NCBI RefSeq assembly: GCF_018812025.1
Contig: NC_063045.1
Location: forward strand, 17,347,046 to 17,411,045
DNA length: 64,000 bases
Source of the DNA: Megalobrama amblycephala
Taxonomy: Eukaryota > Chordata > Actinopteri > Cypriniformes > Xenocyprididae
Direction: 5' to 3'
The position numbers and the translations under genes were made by a program. The first letter of the stretch is position 1; each line of letters starts with the position of its first letter. Below are positions 52,220-55,175 of the stretch, piece by piece. The notes under the pieces were generated by a model. That model saw only the letters and a list, made by a program, of their open reading frames with translations, was not told where the DNA came from and ran no database searches.

Positions 52220-52459
52220 CACAATCAGACAGATAGAACAACAAAACAATATAAATAAATATTTGTTTAGATCAATAGTTTAGATAAGTGAAATAATTAT
52301 GGTGCATTAAAGAAATGGTGAAATGTGTTTTGTTGATGGACTCACATATCGCTGATGTTTCATCTGAACCGTCGGGGCAGTCAAGCTCCCCATCACAAAG
52401 CCAGCTCTTGGAAACGCAGCTGCGTCCGTCGCCACAAAGAAATTCTTCGATGTCACATG
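2451..52459 (-). CDS. lrp1b: lrp1b, 5' part: eight exons (inferred exons 2-9), incomplete at both ends
   Basis: Partial gene for a giant endocytic receptor of the LDL-receptor family, a type I membrane protein that binds and internalises extracellular ligands. The exons join from high to low coordinates with lengths 114, 138, 120, 129, 258, 163, 223 and 187 bp. They keep one open frame of about 444 codons with AG/GT borders throughout. Domain order is LDLa, LDLa, EGF, calcium-binding EGF, then YWTD propeller, as at the N-terminus of LRP1 and LRP1B. LRP1B is preferred over LRP1 because of details such as EFLC and SWLCDG in LDLa 1, LFFTDYG and KTEQP in the propeller, and QPT at its end, and because the introns are very large. 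That choice rests on remembered family sequences. The signal-peptide exon and all downstream exons lie outside the window or were not recognised. Confidence 0.85.
2638..3349. other. lrp1b intron, no feature seen
   Basis: Mixed-complexity intron sequence just upstream of the last visible exon. No transposon ends, repeat units or coding exon were recognised. Confidence 0.5.
3350..3655. repeat. Interspersed repeat, also present near 38.3 kb
   Basis: It shares TCTTCAGTGTCACAT, GCTGCTCAAGAAA and TTATTATTATTAATG-type words in the same order with 38317-38530. The right part (GCATTCTTGCTGAATAAAAA, then CTCCAAACTTTTGAATG) matches a repeat I recall as common in cyprinids. The class is unresolved. Confidence 0.5.
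3687..3747. repeat. CTAT tetranucleotide microsatellite
   Basis: About 15 CTAT units, preceded by a short GATA-type run (3659-3685) of opposite polarity. Confidence 0.93.
3748..4839. other. lrp1b intron, no feature seen
   Basis: AT-rich intron sequence up to the donor of exon 8. Short ORFs occur in several frames, but none resembles a known protein or has exon-like borders. Confidence 0.5.
4840..5062 (-). CDS. lrp1b: lrp1b exon, YWTD propeller 1 continued (inferred exon 8)
   Basis: The exon has 223 bp and ends in phase 0. It encodes [20 protein letters not shown], the block [24 protein letters not shown] and [10 protein letters not shown]. There are two full propeller blades with FTDYG and YWAD versions of the YWTD motif, and an N-glycosylation sequon in GTNRT. 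The acceptor lies in a C-rich run ending CCCCTAG and the donor is GTAAGA. This is the most recognisable exon of the gene. Confidence 0.93.
5780..5922. repeat. AT-rich tandem repeat, left remnant
   Basis: It contains ATAAACTCTTTATTCTATTT and following words that recur at about 7740 and 7870 with a period near 126 bp. The LTR element 5928-7707 separates this copy from the other two. Confidence 0.5.
5928..6230 (-). repeat. 3' LTR of the 1.8-kb element
   Basis: The repeat has 303 bp with TG...CA ends. On the minus strand it has a TATA-like TATAAGTA near 6075. It differs from its partner at 7402-7707 by scattered substitutions and small indels, so the insertion is older than the one at 47669-50947. 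Confidence 0.85.
6231..7362 (-). pseudogene. gag-like ORF of the 1.8-kb LTR element, frameshifted
   Basis: The first part, from about 7362, has [17 protein letters not shown], then [17 protein letters not shown]. This is the same layout as the gag-like N-terminus of the larger element at 47669-50947. Near 7000-7110 the frame shifts. From about 7049 another frame continues with repeated HKMAAT/EPR units (about 6890-7010), then PVPES/APV repeats, and ends in RIFFGGG before the polypurine tract. The protein has no zinc knuckle, protease or polymerase. The shift makes a full product unlikely. Similarity to gag is by overall pattern only. Confidence 0.6.
7402..7707 (-). repeat. 5' LTR of the 1.8-kb element
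   Basis: The repeat has 306 bp and is collinear with 5928-6230. The sequence following it inside the element (GATGACAGGACC on the minus strand) shows no tRNA primer site I recognise. Confidence 0.85.
7713..8130. repeat. AT-rich tandem repeat with ATT runs
   Basis: Two units with CTTTATTCTATTTAAACT start near 7744 and 7872. They continue through AGTAATCAATAG-type words and ATT trinucleotide runs. This is the right part of the array whose left copy is at 5780-5922. Confidence 0.55.
8436..8598 (-). CDS. lrp1b: lrp1b exon, YWTD propeller 1 continued (inferred exon 7)
   Basis: The exon has 163 bp. It encodes [17 protein letters not shown], then DRIFVC and [19 protein letters not shown], ending PIMG. 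The AIDW/NFYFVD blade and the NPKGLALDP turn are propeller hallmarks. The donor is GTACGA, a weak match to consensus, but it is supported because the next exon restores the frame exactly: GG+A gives glycine in [12 protein letters not shown]. Confidence 0.9.
8599..8984. other. Short lrp1b intron, 386 bp
   Basis: The shortest intron in the window, between inferred exons 6 and 7. It contains no recognisable repeat. Confidence 0.7.
8985..9242 (-). CDS. lrp1b: lrp1b exon encoding start of YWTD propeller 1 (inferred exon 6)
   Basis: The exon has 258 bp and phase 1 at both ends. It encodes [11 protein letters not shown], then [19 protein letters not shown] and the tail [11 protein letters not shown]. 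These are the opening blades of the first six-bladed propeller. The codon with the next exon is A+AT (Asn), giving [11 protein letters not shown]. The donor is GTGAGT. The acceptor TTCCCTCTTTCAG is strong. Confidence 0.9.
9243..10559. other. lrp1b intron, unique sequence with an ATT microsatellite
   Basis: An ATT/TTA run lies at 9714-9756. The block 10060-10320 is higher in complexity, includes a perfect octamer ATTTGCAT near 10160, and lacks transposon hallmarks. It is a possible regulatory segment. The last 60 bp carry AGCAACC-type words of the minisatellite that continues at 12590. Confidence 0.45.
10622..11459. mobile_element. MITE with CCGGTTTCACAGACA ends, split by an insertion
   Basis: The inverted ends are CCGGTTTCACAGACAAGG at the left and CTGTCTGTGAAACCGG at the right. 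It sits inside the hAT element and is itself interrupted at an AAGGC-TTAA-GCTAG site by the foldback element at 10641-11249. The target duplication is not clear. Confidence 0.7.
10641..11249. mobile_element. Foldback TTAA element with arms of nearly 300 bp
   Basis: It is bounded by TTAA on both sides, with AAGGAACACTCCACTTTTTT at the left and its inverse at the right. The two arms are inverted copies over almost the whole length (AAATAGGCTCATTTTCCAAC, GTTAAACAGTTGAG, AGCATAGCTTAGCATAG, GTAGTTACATC), leaving a short centre near 10920-10950. It would fold into a long hairpin. The innermost insertion of the nest. Confidence 0.8.
12062..12398 (-). repeat. tRNA-derived SINE, minus orientation
   Basis: On the minus strand the head reads like a tRNA gene. 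An A-box-like AATGGTTAGAGAGTC is followed by a B box GGTTCGATTCTC within GTCGTGGGTTCGATTC. The body and a CACTTTCACTTTCG tail follow toward 12062. Internal pol III promoters of this kind are normal for SINEs. It lies inside the 10568-12571 hAT element. Confidence 0.75.
12590..13015. repeat. Degenerate minisatellite of TAGCAACTACCCAGAACACC units
   Basis: Words such as AGCAACTACCCAGAAC, CATAGCAATG and GTTAAAACACC recur with variation. The same array starts before 10560, so the hAT element inserted into it. Similar words occur at 35630-35680. Confidence 0.65.
13269..13397 (-). CDS. lrp1b: lrp1b exon encoding calcium-binding EGF-like domain 2 (inferred exon 5)
   Basis: The exon has 129 bp and phase 1 at both ends. 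It encodes [15 protein letters not shown] followed by [10 protein letters not shown] and ends RRSCKAKT. The D-x-D-E-C start and the G-S-Y-R-C segment fit a calcium-binding EGF module with six cysteines. The KAK tail leads into the first beta-propeller, as in LRP1 and LRP1B. The donor is GTGAGT and the acceptor is TTGCCCGCAG. Confidence 0.9.
13615..14000. repeat. 252-bp intronic tandem repeat, first block
   Basis: GAACTGATACATAA at 13709 recurs as GAACTGATACAAAA at 13961, a spacing of 252 bp. The unit includes CTTTCAAATTACCAAAGC, ATTTTCAGGTAGCTAACA, CTAAAACAAGATTTTGCAAA and TTTTTCATCAG. The same unit appears at 18541-18910. No inverted ends were seen, so it does not look like a transposon. Confidence 0.6.
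14008..14394. mobile_element. Short non-autonomous DNA element (GCTGCGTCC ends)
   Basis: The left end is CGCTGCGTCCAAAATCG and the right end is CGCGATGTCGGACGCA, approximate inverted repeats. The interior contains AGTCCCCGGATGACCTA and ACTATCCCATGA, words I recall from abundant cyprinid MITEs. The target duplication could not be defined. Confidence 0.55.
14395..15516. other. lrp1b intron with decayed repeat fragments
   Basis: Inverted words (TGACATCAAAGTACC at 14580, GGTACTTTGATGTCA at 14648) show a small foldback of unknown class. The block 15040-15500 is GC-richer and may be a decayed element. No gene was recognised. Confidence 0.4.
15517..16154. mobile_element. TTAA-flanked MITE, 638 bp, with an internal duplication
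   Basis: TTAA occurs at both borders, and the ends AAAGGTGCTAAAGAGGAT and ATCCTCTTTAGCACCTTT are inverted. Inside, a segment starting GCATGCGGCGCCTGTGGAG occurs at 15782 and again at 15882, followed each time by TCTCACAAGGAACGTCA and GATTGACAAGCCAGA. Confidence 0.75.
16155..17526. other. lrp1b intron, mostly unassigned
   Basis: A GC-richer block at 16690-16960 (CTCCTCCCCTCTGC, GAGCGAGAGATGGAG) is probably a decayed MITE. The rest is AT-rich and shows no gene. Confidence 0.4.
17527..17954 (+). repeat. Probable solo LTR, copy 1
   Basis: Approximate borders TGTTAAATAA and GAGACTACA. It contains a TATAAATA box near 17800 and an AATAAA signal near 17823, as in retroviral-type LTRs. An inverted copy, about 97% identical by eye, is at 54006-54436. 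No internal coding region adjoins it and no target duplication was confirmed, so the borders may be off by several bases. Confidence 0.5.
18030..18210. repeat. Fragment of an AAACGGGGCC-ended DNA element
   Basis: Words GTTTTCAAACTAAAATG and AGTGTAAACGGGGCC resemble the fragment ending near 29522 (AGTGTAAATGGGGCC). Probably the right end of a MITE family. Confidence 0.4.
18215..18543. repeat. Half of a TTAA-type MITE (GGTTAGTTCACCC end)
   Basis: It ends ATTTTTGGGTGAACTAACCC followed by TTTAAG. The body contains TTGTGTTCCGAAGATGAACG and GAGGGTGAGTAAT. Other copies of the terminus are at 35495-35614 and 20249-20310. Confidence 0.6.
18541..18910. repeat. 252-bp intronic tandem repeat, second block
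   Basis: It matches 13615-14000 in order: TTAAAACAAGATATTGCAAA, GAACTGATACAAAAC, ACCAAAGCTAAATAT, TTTTCAGGCAGCTAACAGC, then CTAAAACAAGATGC 253 bp after the first occurrence. The array seems to have been split by about 4.5 kb of transposon-rich sequence. Confidence 0.6.
19015..19134 (-). CDS. lrp1b: lrp1b exon encoding EGF-like domain 1 (inferred exon 4)
   Basis: The exon has 120 bp and phase 1 at both ends. It encodes [14 protein letters not shown] and the rest of a six-cysteine EGF-like module ending EDGRRC. An N-glycosylation sequon (NGT) lies in the middle. The acceptor is TGTCTTCTCAG and the donor is GTGAGG. The codon made with the preceding exon is GAG, giving HCRELVRSC across the junction, as expected at this position of LRP1B. 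Confidence 0.88.
19135..21820. other. lrp1b intron 3, largely unique sequence
   Basis: No exon or complete transposon was found. A MITE end fragment lies at 20249-20310. The blocks 19440-19680 and 21080-21460 have balanced composition and could be conserved non-coding sequence. Confidence 0.45.
21821..22328. mobile_element. hAT-like element, 0.5 kb
   Basis: The ends AGAGATGCACCGAT and CTGCGCATCTCT are inverted, and GATATCGGCC-type subterminal words are typical of hAT MITEs. Flanks AAATAAAT and AAATAAAA agree at 7 of 8 positions in an A-rich site. The interior is related to positions 1-80 of the window. Confidence 0.6.
22329..23961. other. lrp1b intron 3, no feature seen
   Basis: Mostly unique intron sequence. 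CCCCTGGGCAAAGCACTTAACCCTCAG near 23355 (split word: GGCAAAGCACTTAACCC) resembles a SINE core fragment. No gene was recognised. Confidence 0.4.
23962..25571 (-). mobile_element. TTAA-flanked DNA transposon remnant, 1.6 kb, Kolobok-like
   Basis: The element is bordered by TTAA with inverted ends AAAGGGCATATTGCAGGTT and AACCTGCAATATGCACTTT. On the minus strand, 25290-25160 reads [18 protein letters not shown] and then [14 protein letters not shown]. This looks like a decayed THAP zinc finger (C-x2-C with a downstream S-x-S region). TTAA targets plus a THAP domain suggest a Kolobok-type source, although piggyBac also uses TTAA. No catalytic region was found. Confidence 0.55.
25059..25358 (-). pseudogene. 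Possible THAP-domain remnant in the TTAA element
   Basis: This 99-codon open stretch contains [14 protein letters not shown] followed by QRFTNKK, then [18 protein letters not shown]. The cysteine pair and the spacing are THAP-like, but the C-terminal C-x2-H pair is not evident. It is too short and degenerate for a functional transposase. Confidence 0.35.
25607..26674. mobile_element. Harbinger-like element with long GC-rich inverted ends
   Basis: The left end AGGGGGTCGCACACCGGACG and onward to about 25645 (AAGCTCGGCGCCGC) is mirrored at 26637-26674. The inverted repeats are about 38 bp. The trinucleotide TTA flanks both sides (25604-25606, 26675-26677), as expected for TWA-targeting PIF/Harbinger elements. 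The interior carries a second, older repeat at about 26065-26345 ending TTTATTGTAAAGTGTTACC. No transposase was found. Confidence 0.75.
26675..28004. other. lrp1b intron 3 with a TG microsatellite
   Basis: A TG run of about 30 units lies at 27177-27238. The stretch 26680-27050 repeats AAGAAAA and AGATCACAAG-type words at low order. No gene was recognised. Confidence 0.5.
27177..27238. repeat. TG microsatellite
   Basis: Pure TG dinucleotide run. Confidence 0.95.
28005..28382. mobile_element. TTAA-flanked MITE, copy 1
   Basis: It starts TTAAAGGTGCTCTAAGCGAT and ends ATCGCTTAGAGCACCTTTAA, perfect inverted ends of about 20 bp including the TTAA target. The interior contains a G-rich block at 28263-28297. 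An inverted copy lies at 41574-41950, on the other side of lrp1b exon 3. Confidence 0.85.
28383..29530. repeat. Decayed non-autonomous DNA elements
   Basis: A terminus-like TTAGGGGCTTTCGCACC lies near 28569 and AGTGTAAATGGGGCC ends near 29522. They probably belong to two different families, each lacking its partner end. A short open stretch near 28850 ([12 protein letters not shown]) cannot be assigned. Confidence 0.35.
29531..32431. other. lrp1b intron 3, mostly unique, with short local repeats
   Basis: CCTTCAGATAGCAAGCTAA is duplicated in tandem near 31322. AGCTTAGCACAGCGCTAACTGG (31373 on; key word GCGCTAACTGGTT) recurs near 31480. No coding exon was recognised. Confidence 0.45.
32436..33229. 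mobile_element. Non-autonomous DNA element with GGGCCC ends
   Basis: The left end is TAGGGCCCATAGTC and the right end is AAAATAGGGCCCTA. Interior words such as GACCATGCGCTTAGA and ATTATACACCTGGTGC recall a repeat widespread in cyprinids. No target duplication was identified and the superfamily is unresolved. Confidence 0.5.
33230..35719. other. lrp1b intron 3 with an unassigned GC-richer repeat-like block
   Basis: The block from about 33930 to 35430 differs in composition from its surroundings. It contains repeated GACCGA/TTCTGACC words at 34530-34600 and could be an old LTR or DNA element, but no matching ends were found. At 35495-35614 there is a fragment ending GGGTGAACTAACCC, the same MITE family as 18215-18543. 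AGCAACACCCTAGCAACC words follow at 35630. Confidence 0.4.
35720..36014. mobile_element. TTAA-flanked MITE (GATAGTTCACCC family)
   Basis: It starts TTAAATGGATAGTTCACCC and ends GGGTGAGCTACCCCTTTAA. The interior contains AAAAATGAAAATTCTGTCAT, inverted near the right end. This MITE type is very common in cyprinids. Confidence 0.8.
36015..37580. other. lrp1b intron 3, unique sequence
   Basis: No repeat ends, exon or ORF of interest were seen. Composition is close to the intron average. Confidence 0.45.
37581..38316. mobile_element. 5'-truncated TTAA element, relative of 38669-39643
   Basis: It is collinear with the next copy over CATAACACCG, CAGTCGGG, TTTCGTTAGCATGTTGCTA, CACTTGCAGTCTGTATAAT and TTCACAGACACATTCAGGGG. 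The right end is GGCACCTTTAA. The left terminus is missing. Confidence 0.7.
38317..38560. repeat. Interspersed repeat, second copy of the 3.4-kb type
   Basis: It shares TCTTCAGTGTCACATGATCC-type order, GCTGCTCAAGAAACATTTC and TTATTATTATTAATG with 3370-3460. The class is unknown. Confidence 0.45.
38669..39643. mobile_element. Complete TTAA-flanked DNA element, 975 bp
   Basis: TTAA is present at both borders. The ends AAAGGTGCCCTAGA and TTCTTGGGCACCTTT are imperfect inverted repeats. A truncated sister copy lies directly to the left at 37581-38316. It ends 200 bp before the donor of lrp1b exon 3 in genomic terms. Confidence 0.8.
39843..39980 (-). CDS. lrp1b: lrp1b exon encoding LDLa repeat 2 (inferred exon 3)
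   Basis: The exon has 138 bp and phase 1 at both ends. It encodes [15 protein letters not shown] and a second LDLa module with six cysteines and the calcium motif DCEDGYDE, ending GVHCR. The acceptor is a good pyrimidine tract ending TCTTCTACAG, and the donor is GTGAGT. It is flanked by two introns of about 12 and 21 kb. It is also bracketed by a pair of inverted MITE copies at 28005-28382 and 41574-41950. Confidence 0.9.
39981..41573. other. lrp1b intron 2 with a hAT-like fragment
   Basis: From 40232, TAGGCCTGGGCATTGACA followed by CAATTCGATTTCGATTC looks like the left end of a hAT element, but no right end was seen. The remainder is unassigned. Confidence 0.4.
41574..41950. mobile_element. 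TTAA-flanked MITE, copy 2 (inverted relative to 28005)
   Basis: It starts TTAAAGGTGCTCTAAGTGAT and ends TTAGATAACCTTTAA. The body is the reverse complement of 28005-28382 with few differences (for example CAGTCATGAACGCGCATTTA and GGCTGGAGCATGTTTATTAT). The right terminus is slightly decayed. Confidence 0.83.
41951..43387. other. lrp1b intron 2, AT-rich then higher-complexity block
   Basis: 41951-42820 is AT-rich and featureless. 42830-43260 has balanced composition, few repeats and words such as TGAATCATTGATTGTGGATT. It is a candidate conserved non-coding block. No exon was recognised. Confidence 0.4.
43388..45976. mobile_element. TTAA-flanked element carrying a nested hAT
   Basis: The outer ends are TTAAAGGTAGGGTAGGCAAT and ATTGCCTACCCTACCTTAA, perfect inverted repeats. 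About 290 bp on the left and 420 bp on the right belong to this element; the rest is the inserted hAT at 43674-45556. Confidence 0.85.
43674..45556. mobile_element. hAT-type element nested in a TTAA element
   Basis: The ends TAGTGTTGATTTCGTC and GCCAAAAACAACACTA are inverted. Flanks GTCACAGG and GTCAGAGG match at 7 of 8 bases, as for a hAT duplication with one later change. Long GACTAAAAT/ACTAAAACT word runs fill the subterminal regions (45290-45510). No transposase was found. Confidence 0.75.
46276..47560. mobile_element. hAT-type element with an internal tandem duplication
   Basis: The ends TAGGGCTGGGAATTTAACG and CGCTTTCTAGCCCTA are inverted. Flanks ATCATTAT and ATAATTAT agree at 7 of 8 bases. 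A 117-bp segment starting GACTTCAAATTATCTTTTGG occurs at 47315 and again at 47432. No ORF. Confidence 0.8.
47315..47540. repeat. 117-bp tandem duplication in a hAT terminus
   Basis: Two copies are nearly identical by eye, including AATCTGATGTACGATAAA and GAATTAATCGCCACATCATT. The similarity indicates a recent duplication within the element. Confidence 0.8.
47617..47668. repeat. TA then TG microsatellite
   Basis: TA run followed by TG run. The LTR element that follows inserted in the TG part. Confidence 0.9.
47669..48069 (-). repeat. 3' LTR of the 3.3-kb element
   Basis: 401 bp. On the minus strand it has a TATA box (CTATATAAGACTC) near 47945 and an AATAAA signal near 47710, giving a normal U3-R-U5 order. 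Confidence 0.88.
48148..50475 (-). CDS. gag-like protein of the 3.3-kb LTR element, intact 775-codon ORF
   Basis: The ORF starts at the ATG of [13 protein letters not shown], about 65 bp after the 5' LTR; an upstream GTG in frame is less likely. Residues 1-85 form a gag-like region with [32 protein letters not shown] and GSPFTVG. Then come repeated [10 protein letters not shown] decapeptides, SVSTLSSP octapeptides, KMAA motifs, LLALPAPP repeats, a PKNFLGG motif and RGRPSHLTC nonapeptides to the end. No zinc knuckle or enzyme domain was seen. The frame has no stop, unlike the related frame at 6231-7362. Its likely role is particle or RNA packaging in trans with an autonomous relative; this is inferred. 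Antisense and other-frame ORFs over the repeats are by-products of repeat units divisible by three. Confidence 0.7.
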   Translation of the reverse strand: MDPAICLIHLRQGSSTLEDHIQKFLDIAHYADWPDCALIDFFCDGINQPLQSRLRREGPRSSLCGFMDYALLSVGSPFTVGVAEKHDTAVNHVMAAAPVDPHKMAATITTSHHAFADRPEQRHAFADRPEQRHAFADRPEQRYVSADRPEQRHVAADRPEQSHVAADHPESRHVSRSVRERRGLRSSMADPPLTTVRAAGIPKSSPAASLSNQLAATLSSPPAATLSSPPAATLSSPAAASLSSSSVSTLSSSSVSTLSSPSVSTLSSPPVSTLSSPAVSTLSSPSVSTLSSPSVSTLSSPSVSTLSSSPVAMDSSALDAMDKMAALPVPTGKMAAPAVLKVVGGVPATESAPETAPAGEPSPHSQRRRRRRKKKTSSSPQDADALQEAAVGLETTPEVSPAPPKRHALPAPPKRLALLAPTELLALPVPPVLLALPAPPVLLALPAPPVLLALPAPLGLLALPAPPGLLALPAPPELLALPASPTRLALPAPPKLPALPAPLRRLAQPASPTRLALPAPHELLAHEPATGPAKIPKNFLGGAVCLRVGSLWVGTLPGHCLPGHCLPGHCRHRPLYRHGHPWTGVHYGHLLTLTRRGHLWTLSRSGCPSHLTCRGRLSHLTCNGRPSHLTCRGRPSHLTCRGRPSHLTCRGRPSHLTCRGRPSHLTCRGRPSHLTCRGRPSHLTCRGRPSHLTCRGRLSHLTRRGCPKPRTRRGCPRLLTRRGCPRLLTRRGCPRLLTRRGCPRLLTRRGCPRHLTRRGCLSPWGCIGDSVPICR
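48185..48665. repeat. 27-bp minisatellite inside the gag-like ORF
   Basis: About 17 units of GGCAGCCACGGCGGGTCAGG type change gradually into GGCGGCCACGGCAGGTCAGG. Each unit encodes nine residues (RGRPSHLTC on the minus strand). Confidence 0.9.
48930..49260. repeat. 36-bp-type minisatellite inside the gag-like ORF
   Basis: Units with GGTGGCGCCGGCAGGGC encode [12 protein letters not shown] repeats on the minus strand. Units vary at the AAGAAGCACA/GAGGAGCCC positions. Confidence 0.8.
49545..49850. repeat. 24-bp minisatellite inside the gag-like ORF
   Basis: Units of CTTGAGAGCGTTGAAACTGA encode the octapeptide SVSTLSSP on the minus strand. About 12 units; the last ones switch to GTAGCGGCCGG. 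Confidence 0.88.
49965..50145. repeat. 30-bp minisatellite inside the gag-like ORF
   Basis: About six units of CGTGACGTTGCTCTGGGCGA encode [14 protein letters not shown] decapeptides on the minus strand. Confidence 0.88.
50540..50947 (-). repeat. 5' LTR of the 3.3-kb element
   Basis: 408 bp; seven bases longer than its partner because GATTAGT is duplicated near 50853. The TATA box is near 50815 and AATAAA near 50580 on the minus strand. This LTR should drive transcription of the gag-like ORF. Confidence 0.88.
50948..51000. repeat. TG then TA microsatellite
   Basis: Continuation of the target microsatellite on the right side of the LTR element. Confidence 0.9.
51001..52345. other. lrp1b intron 2, unique, with GATA repeat
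   Basis: A GATA run lies at 52179-52219. No transposon end or exon was recognised in the remainder. Confidence 0.5.
52179..52219. repeat. GATA microsatellite
   Basis: About ten AGAT units, 125 bp from the donor of lrp1b exon 2. Confidence 0.93.
52346..52459 (-). CDS. lrp1b: lrp1b exon encoding LDLa repeat 1 (inferred exon 2)
   Basis: The exon has 114 bp and both ends are in phase 1. It encodes an LDL-receptor class A module from CDIEEFLC through the acidic calcium site DCPDGSDE. The sixth cysteine codon is split by the intron: T here, GC at the start of the next exon. The donor is GTGAGT. The acceptor is CTTAAG with a short pyrimidine run. The length is a multiple of three, so skipping would keep the frame. 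LDLa modules fold around calcium and bind basic ligand surfaces. Confidence 0.88.
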
Positions 52460-53027
52460 CTTAAGGAATAGTGGAGAGTAGAGGTGGAAAGATGACGTGG
52501 GGAGAGAATGAAAAATGAGAGTTCATGAATAAGATGTTATAGTATGTTTCTCAAGTTTGTGTTGAGTATTAATGCTGAATGTGGGTTGACAGTAAAATGA
52601 CAGATATGGTGTATGTGAATGAGTGGTACTTGACTGTTTTAGCTTCAGAACCGAGATTTAACATTGGATATCATGAGGAAACACAACAGTACCAAAAATA
52701 AATATACATAATAACAAAAATGTATGTACATATATAGCACTATAACACTATACTTAGTATTATATTACCTTTGCATCAAATGTGCTACTGTGAGGGTGTT
52801 TCTAATACAGTGGCTGTGGGTGCGACGGTAAAAATGACATCGTTCTCTCTTCTGACTGCTGTTATCAATCGCTCTCTATTTTTTTCCTCTTTTTGGAAGT
52901 TGCGAAAACTCTATTGTGGAGTTTTTCTTTTGCTATTTGTGCAAATGGAAACACAAAACATATATTTAATGAAGTCTCTCATTCACTGCTATAAAAGTTT
53001 ACCCAACTATGATGAATTCCACCCCGG
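52460..53027. other. lrp1b intron 1, no feature seen
   Basis: Unique intron sequence immediately upstream of exon 2. No signal-peptide exon was recognised. Confidence 0.45.
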
Positions 53028-53367
53028 AAATGTGAAAGGGCATATTGCTAAACAGTCAGCGTTCTGAGACACACACTGTGCATTAGCTGGTCCAGCTTGA
53101 AAAATAAGCTTTTTTAATGCTATTTTAACACAAGAAACCACACTTATGAGACAATTGTTGTCAGAGATCATTGGTGATTTCAAATATGAAATTTAATCAT
53201 AAGCTTGGTCAACTGCTTTGGAGAACTTGATGTTTCCCTATTCAAAGAGATAGGAGCTGTACTTGCATGACTGGAATGTCTGAGAGGCGTTTCAAAGATG
53301 GCCACCAAAGTCAAATGACTTGCCTTGAAAGGGACTTTGGCTATAGCTACATCCAAAAACTTAGGCA
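53028..53367. repeat. Source segment of a local duplication
   Basis: This 340-bp stretch (from AAATGTGAAAGGGCATATTG to ATCCAAAAACTTAGGCA) recurs at 54690-55030 in the same orientation. The only differences seen are one added A near the left junction and one T/A change (GTCAACTGCT versus GTCAACAGCT). Confidence 0.88.
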
Positions 53368-54005
53368 GCTGACTTGTTGCCTCACTGCCTTGCAATGACT
53401 CAACAGGCTTAGTTTGCACACTAATACCTCACAAAACTGATTTCCGACAGACTTCGGAGGCAGTGTAATATTTGAATGATCTACAGCAAAATAAAACAAA
53501 CTTTGGTGAGAACTAAACAAATATTTAATTACTACAGTAGTAATTTTTCGCTAAAAAATGTCATCAGAAGTGGAAAACATTGGTCTAAAACATACATTTA
53601 CACACAAACTGACCAGAAACCGCAACTTTCAGACGCCATCTTTCTTTTTCTAGCTCAACTGTCACCGAATGGAACGCATTGGATTGCGGGATATCAAAGG
53701 CAACGAAGGATACATCTTTGATTAAAAGTAAATTTTAAACTAAACTATAGATCTGGCTTTGTGAGGCTATAGTTTGAATTTATCCCTTTGCATGATTCAT
53801 GGACATTTTCAGAAAAGTTCTTTCGGCATTCGTTTCATGTGTCATTGAGAGGAAGAGAGGCTCTCGGGAGCGCGAGTAACTGTCATATCTTTTGAAAGTC
53901 CATCACATAAAATAAGTCTACAGGCTTTCATAGACAACCTAGACAGTCAAGGAAGGTCCCGTTTTTAAAGTTTCTGTTCATAATCTCAATAATAGGTAGA
54001 ATATT
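53368..54005. other. lrp1b intron 1, unassigned
   Basis: Single-copy looking sequence between the duplicated segment and the LTR-like repeat. No gene was recognised. Confidence 0.4.
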
Positions 54006-54436
54006 TGTAGTCTCAGTCATCAGTTTAGAAACAGGCACCTCAACCCCTGTGATGTGTGGCAGCAGCAGTGCGAGATCTCAGGAGAATGACCAAGCAGACA
54101 CAGATCAAGTGTGGTACAAAGCATTCTCAGATTTATTCAGGAAGAAGGGACATATTTATAGACATAGGTCAAACAACAATCTCCAGGATGGTTTGAGCAT
54201 CCAATCATACGACTTAAGAATCAAACCTTACCATGTATGGCATTTCAAGAAATATAATAACAAATAAGAAATGTGTGTGTGTCTTCAACTTCTGGTTACG
54301 TGTGAGAGTGTCAGTGTGTCCAAGGACTACTACTTCTTGTTTGGTCTAGGTAGGTACATGATGTGCACAAAGGAAAAATCCCAAGACACAGAGAAAGTCA
54401 AAAAGTGAAGCCCAATAAATAAGAAATTATTTAACA
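54006..54436 (-). repeat. Probable solo LTR, copy 2
   Basis: Reverse complement of 17527-17954 with about a dozen differences, including an extra AAT (TTATTATATTTC). TATA and AATAAA signals are kept on the minus strand. The pair is inverted and brackets lrp1b exons 2 to 4. Confidence 0.5.
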
Positions 54437-54470
54437 GTTTTGTTACAAGCTGTTCACACATTGGCAATAA

Positions 54471-54562
54471 AAAAGCAATTAACACATTAAAATTCGTATA
54501 GCCCGTTTAGATGAAAATTAAATAAAACATTGAAATCATTTTCAACAAAAAAAATCTATGTG

Positions 54563-54630
<68 letters not shown>

Positions 54631-54692
54631 TATGTATATACACAAACCCGATTCCAAAAAAGTTGGGACACTGTACAAATTGTGAATAAAAA
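54471..54692. repeat. Duplicated segment B, copy 1, with TA run and truncated Tc1 end
   Basis: AAGCAATTAACACATTAAAA through AAAACATTGAAATCATTTTC, a TA run (54565-54633) and the Tc1-type end ACCCGATTCCAAAAAAGTTG, stopping at GTGAATAAAAA. The same order occurs at 55033-55226, where the Tc1 element continues. Confidence 0.85.
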
Positions 54693-55030
54693 TGTGAAAA
54701 GGGCATATTGCTAAACAGTCAGCGTTCTGAGACACACACTGTGCATTAGCTGGTCCAGCTTGAAAAATAAGCTTTTTTAATGCTATTTTAACACAAGAAA
54801 CCACACTTATGAGACAATTGTTGTCAGAGATCATTGGTGATTTCAAATATGAAATTTAATCATAAGCTTGGTCAACAGCTTTGGAGAACTTGATGTTTCC
54901 CTATTCAAAGAGATAGGAGCTGTACTTGCATGACTGGAATGTCTGAGAGGCGTTTCAAAGATGGCCACCAAAGTCAAATGACTTGCCTTGAAAGGGACTT
55001 TGGCTATAGCTACATCCAAAAACTTAGGCA
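54690..55030. repeat. Inserted copy of 53028-53367
   Basis: It lies exactly between the two copies of segment B. The left junction falls in AATAAAAATGTGAAAA and the right junction in TTAGGCAAAAAAAAAAGCAA; both have short shared words. Confidence 0.88.
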
Positions 55031-55032
55031 AA

Positions 55033-55121
55033 AAAAAAAGCAATTAACACATTAAAATTCGTATAGCCTGTTTAGATGAAAATTAAATAAAACATTGAAA
55101 TCATTTTCAACAAAAAAAAAA

Positions 55122-55175
<54 letters not shown>

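Noticed and set aside
2451..52459. Assignment to lrp1 (LRP1A) rather than lrp1b
   Set aside because: Domain order cannot separate them, but EFLC/SWLCDG, LFFTDYG, KTEQP and QPT, together with introns of 12-21 kb, fit LRP1B better. LRP1 remains possible.
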